Assembly (NCBI GenBank): GCA_009773075.1
Contig: WOUX01000250.1
Location: 1 to 5,821 of the forward strand
Length of the DNA stretch: 5,821 bases
Source of the DNA: a bacterium
GTDB lineage: Bacteria; Desulfobacterota; UBA8473
Reading direction: 5' to 3'
The notes below the pieces were generated by a model that made no database searches, was not told where the DNA came from, and saw only the letters and a program-made list of their open reading frames with translations. Positions 4,840 through 5,821 of the stretch are shown one piece after another. The number at the start of each line of letters is the position of its first letter. Within the stretch, counting starts at the first letter, position 1. A program made the position numbers and the translations under genes.

Positions 4840-5821
4840 ATGAACCTTAGACTCAGACAAATGCCACAGGATATTCAAGGACTTATCCAGCAGCAAGCAG
4901 GCTTTATTAGCCGTACTCAGCTTCCTTCTGGAGCTATACCCTGGTATCAGGGTGGCATCACTGACCCTTGGGACCATATAGAGTGCGCCATAGCTTTAGA
5001 TTTGTCTGGCAGATTTAATGAGGCGGCTAGGGCTTACCTGTGGCTGCGTGATGTTCAAAATCCTGACGGGAGCTGGTGGTTCAGTTATTTGGATGACCAG
5101 CCCCAGGACTTTACCAGGGATACTAACCATAGCTCGTACCTCGCTGTTGGGCTGTGGTATCACTATCTGGCCACTGGAGATATAGACTTTATTGCTCAGA
5201 TGTGGCCTACAGTGGAGAGAGGTATCTCATTCACTCTGGGATTGCAGCAACCGACTGGTGAGATTTACTGGGCGCGTGATAAGGCTAATGTTGCCTACCC
5301 AATAGCTTTGTTGGCTGCCTCAAGCTGCATCTGGCAGAGTCTTCGGTGCGGGATAAAGATTGCCCATTTATTGGGATTAAATATGCCCGAATGGGAGGCA
5401 GCTAGCTGGAGACTGTCCCAGGCGATAAATAAGCAGCCTGAGCTTTTTCACAACTCTGAAGATAAGAAGTATGATTATGCCATGAGTTGGTATTACCCGG
5501 TTCTCACGGGGGTAGTCAAGGGAAAGAGAGCTCAGGAGTGCATCTATAGCCAGTGGGTTGACTTTATTATTGACAATTGGGGATGTAAGTGCGTTGTTGA
5601 GGCACCTTGGTGGGTAACAGTAGCCGAAACCTGTGAATTGGTTCTGGCTCTGACCCGTATCAGTGAACATGATAAGGCTAGACTTTTGCTGGACTGGATA
5701 TTCAAGCTTCAAGATTCCGATGGGCGCTTCTGGACAGGCATGAAGATACCAGAAGAGAAAGAGTGGCCTCCTGGGCAGAAGCCCGCCTGGACATCGGCGG
5801 CAGTGATAATGGCGGTAATAT
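4840..5821 (+). CDS. Alpha/alpha-toroid protein, squalene cyclase/prenyltransferase-like (3' end outside window)
   Basis: The frame opens at ATG 4840, four bases after the methyltransferase stop, and has no stop to the window end: 327 codons plus one base. A second in-frame ATG at 4861 is an alternative; neither has a strong Shine-Dalgarno, so coupling to the upstream gene is likely. The protein is rich in Trp and helix-forming segments. Two segments match the QW-type repeat of terpene cyclases (aromatic or Leu, x3, Q-x3-G-x-W/F): LWLRDVQNPDGSWW near residues 67-80 and IFKLQDSDGRFW near 290-300. Other blocks include ITDPWDHIECAIAL near 40, DTNHSSYLAVGLWYHYL, MSWYYPVLTGVVKG, APWWVTVAETCELVLAL and PAWTSAAVIMA at the edge. 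From memory, actinobacterial proteins of this type are annotated 'prenyltransferase' and lie beside GT4 and methyltransferase genes. No DxDD cyclase motif is seen in this part. A six-hairpin glycosidase is an alternative fold. Catalytic function is unproven. Confidence 0.75.
   Translation, partial: MNLRLRQMPQDIQGLIQQQAGFISRTQLPSGAIPWYQGGITDPWDHIECAIALDLSGRFNEAARAYLWLRDVQNPDGSWWFSYLDDQPQDFTRDTNHSSYLAVGLWYHYLATGDIDFIAQMWPTVERGISFTLGLQQPTGEIYWARDKANVAYPIALLAASSCIWQSLRCGIKIAHLLGLNMPEWEAASWRLSQAINKQPELFHNSEDKKYDYAMSWYYPVLTGVVKGKRAQECIYSQWVDFIIDNWGCKCVVEAPWWVTVAETCELVLALTRISEHDKARLLLDWIFKLQDSDGRFWTGMKIPEEKEWPPGQKPAWTSAAVIMAVI

Noticed and set aside
5377..5712. Minus-strand open frame of 111 codons opposite the toroid gene.
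   Set aside because: The plus-strand frame from 4840 to the end is continuous, operonic and has recognisable repeats; the antisense product resembles nothing and has no start signals.

Overview
The window reads as bacterial chromosomal DNA of moderate GC, densely packed with genes and without tRNA, rRNA, IS element or CRISPR. Gene content (a stand-alone acyl-CoA dehydrogenase with a small zinc-ribbon partner, a DUF4301 protein, a DUF2889-like protein, a small coiled-coil protein) suggests an anaerobic environmental bacterium, perhaps of the Desulfobacterota or a similar lineage. That assignment is inference from gene families, not from a phylogenetic marker.

Layout. Positions 1-348 hold the C-terminal end of a DUF4301 protein. 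After 17 nt comes a 113-codon coiled-coil gene (366-707) that has a strong Shine-Dalgarno but no ordinary start codon; ACG at 366 sits where the start should be. A DUF2889-like gene (1207-709, minus strand) converges on it with a single base between the stop codons, and is split by a frameshift beside a perfect 16-bp palindrome. Positions 1208-1351 are an AT-rich divergent promoter region. Then comes a probable two-gene operon of acyl-CoA dehydrogenase (1352-2494) and a Cys-rich zinc-ribbon protein (2526-2795). A 158-bp intergenic stretch with several GCCAT/ATGGC inverted repeats separates this from a second operon.

The second operon (2963 to the window end) encodes a GT4 glycosyltransferase, a class I SAM methyltransferase and a large alpha/alpha-toroid protein with Q-x3-G-x-W/F repeats resembling squalene cyclases and prenyltransferases. 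The three genes are nearly contiguous (0 and 4 nt gaps). The glycosyltransferase is broken: about 22 residues and the reading frame are missing just before its EX7E motif, at a short GAAG-type microhomology. The last gene is intact as far as seen and runs off the right edge. The trio looks like a cassette for making or modifying a glycosylated, methylated, perhaps isoprenoid-linked molecule. Its product cannot be told from this window and I know of no experimentally defined function for it.

Three coding anomalies (non-standard start, frameshift, internal deletion) within 5.8 kb mean that either real gene decay or assembly and consensus errors should be considered before biology is built on any of them.
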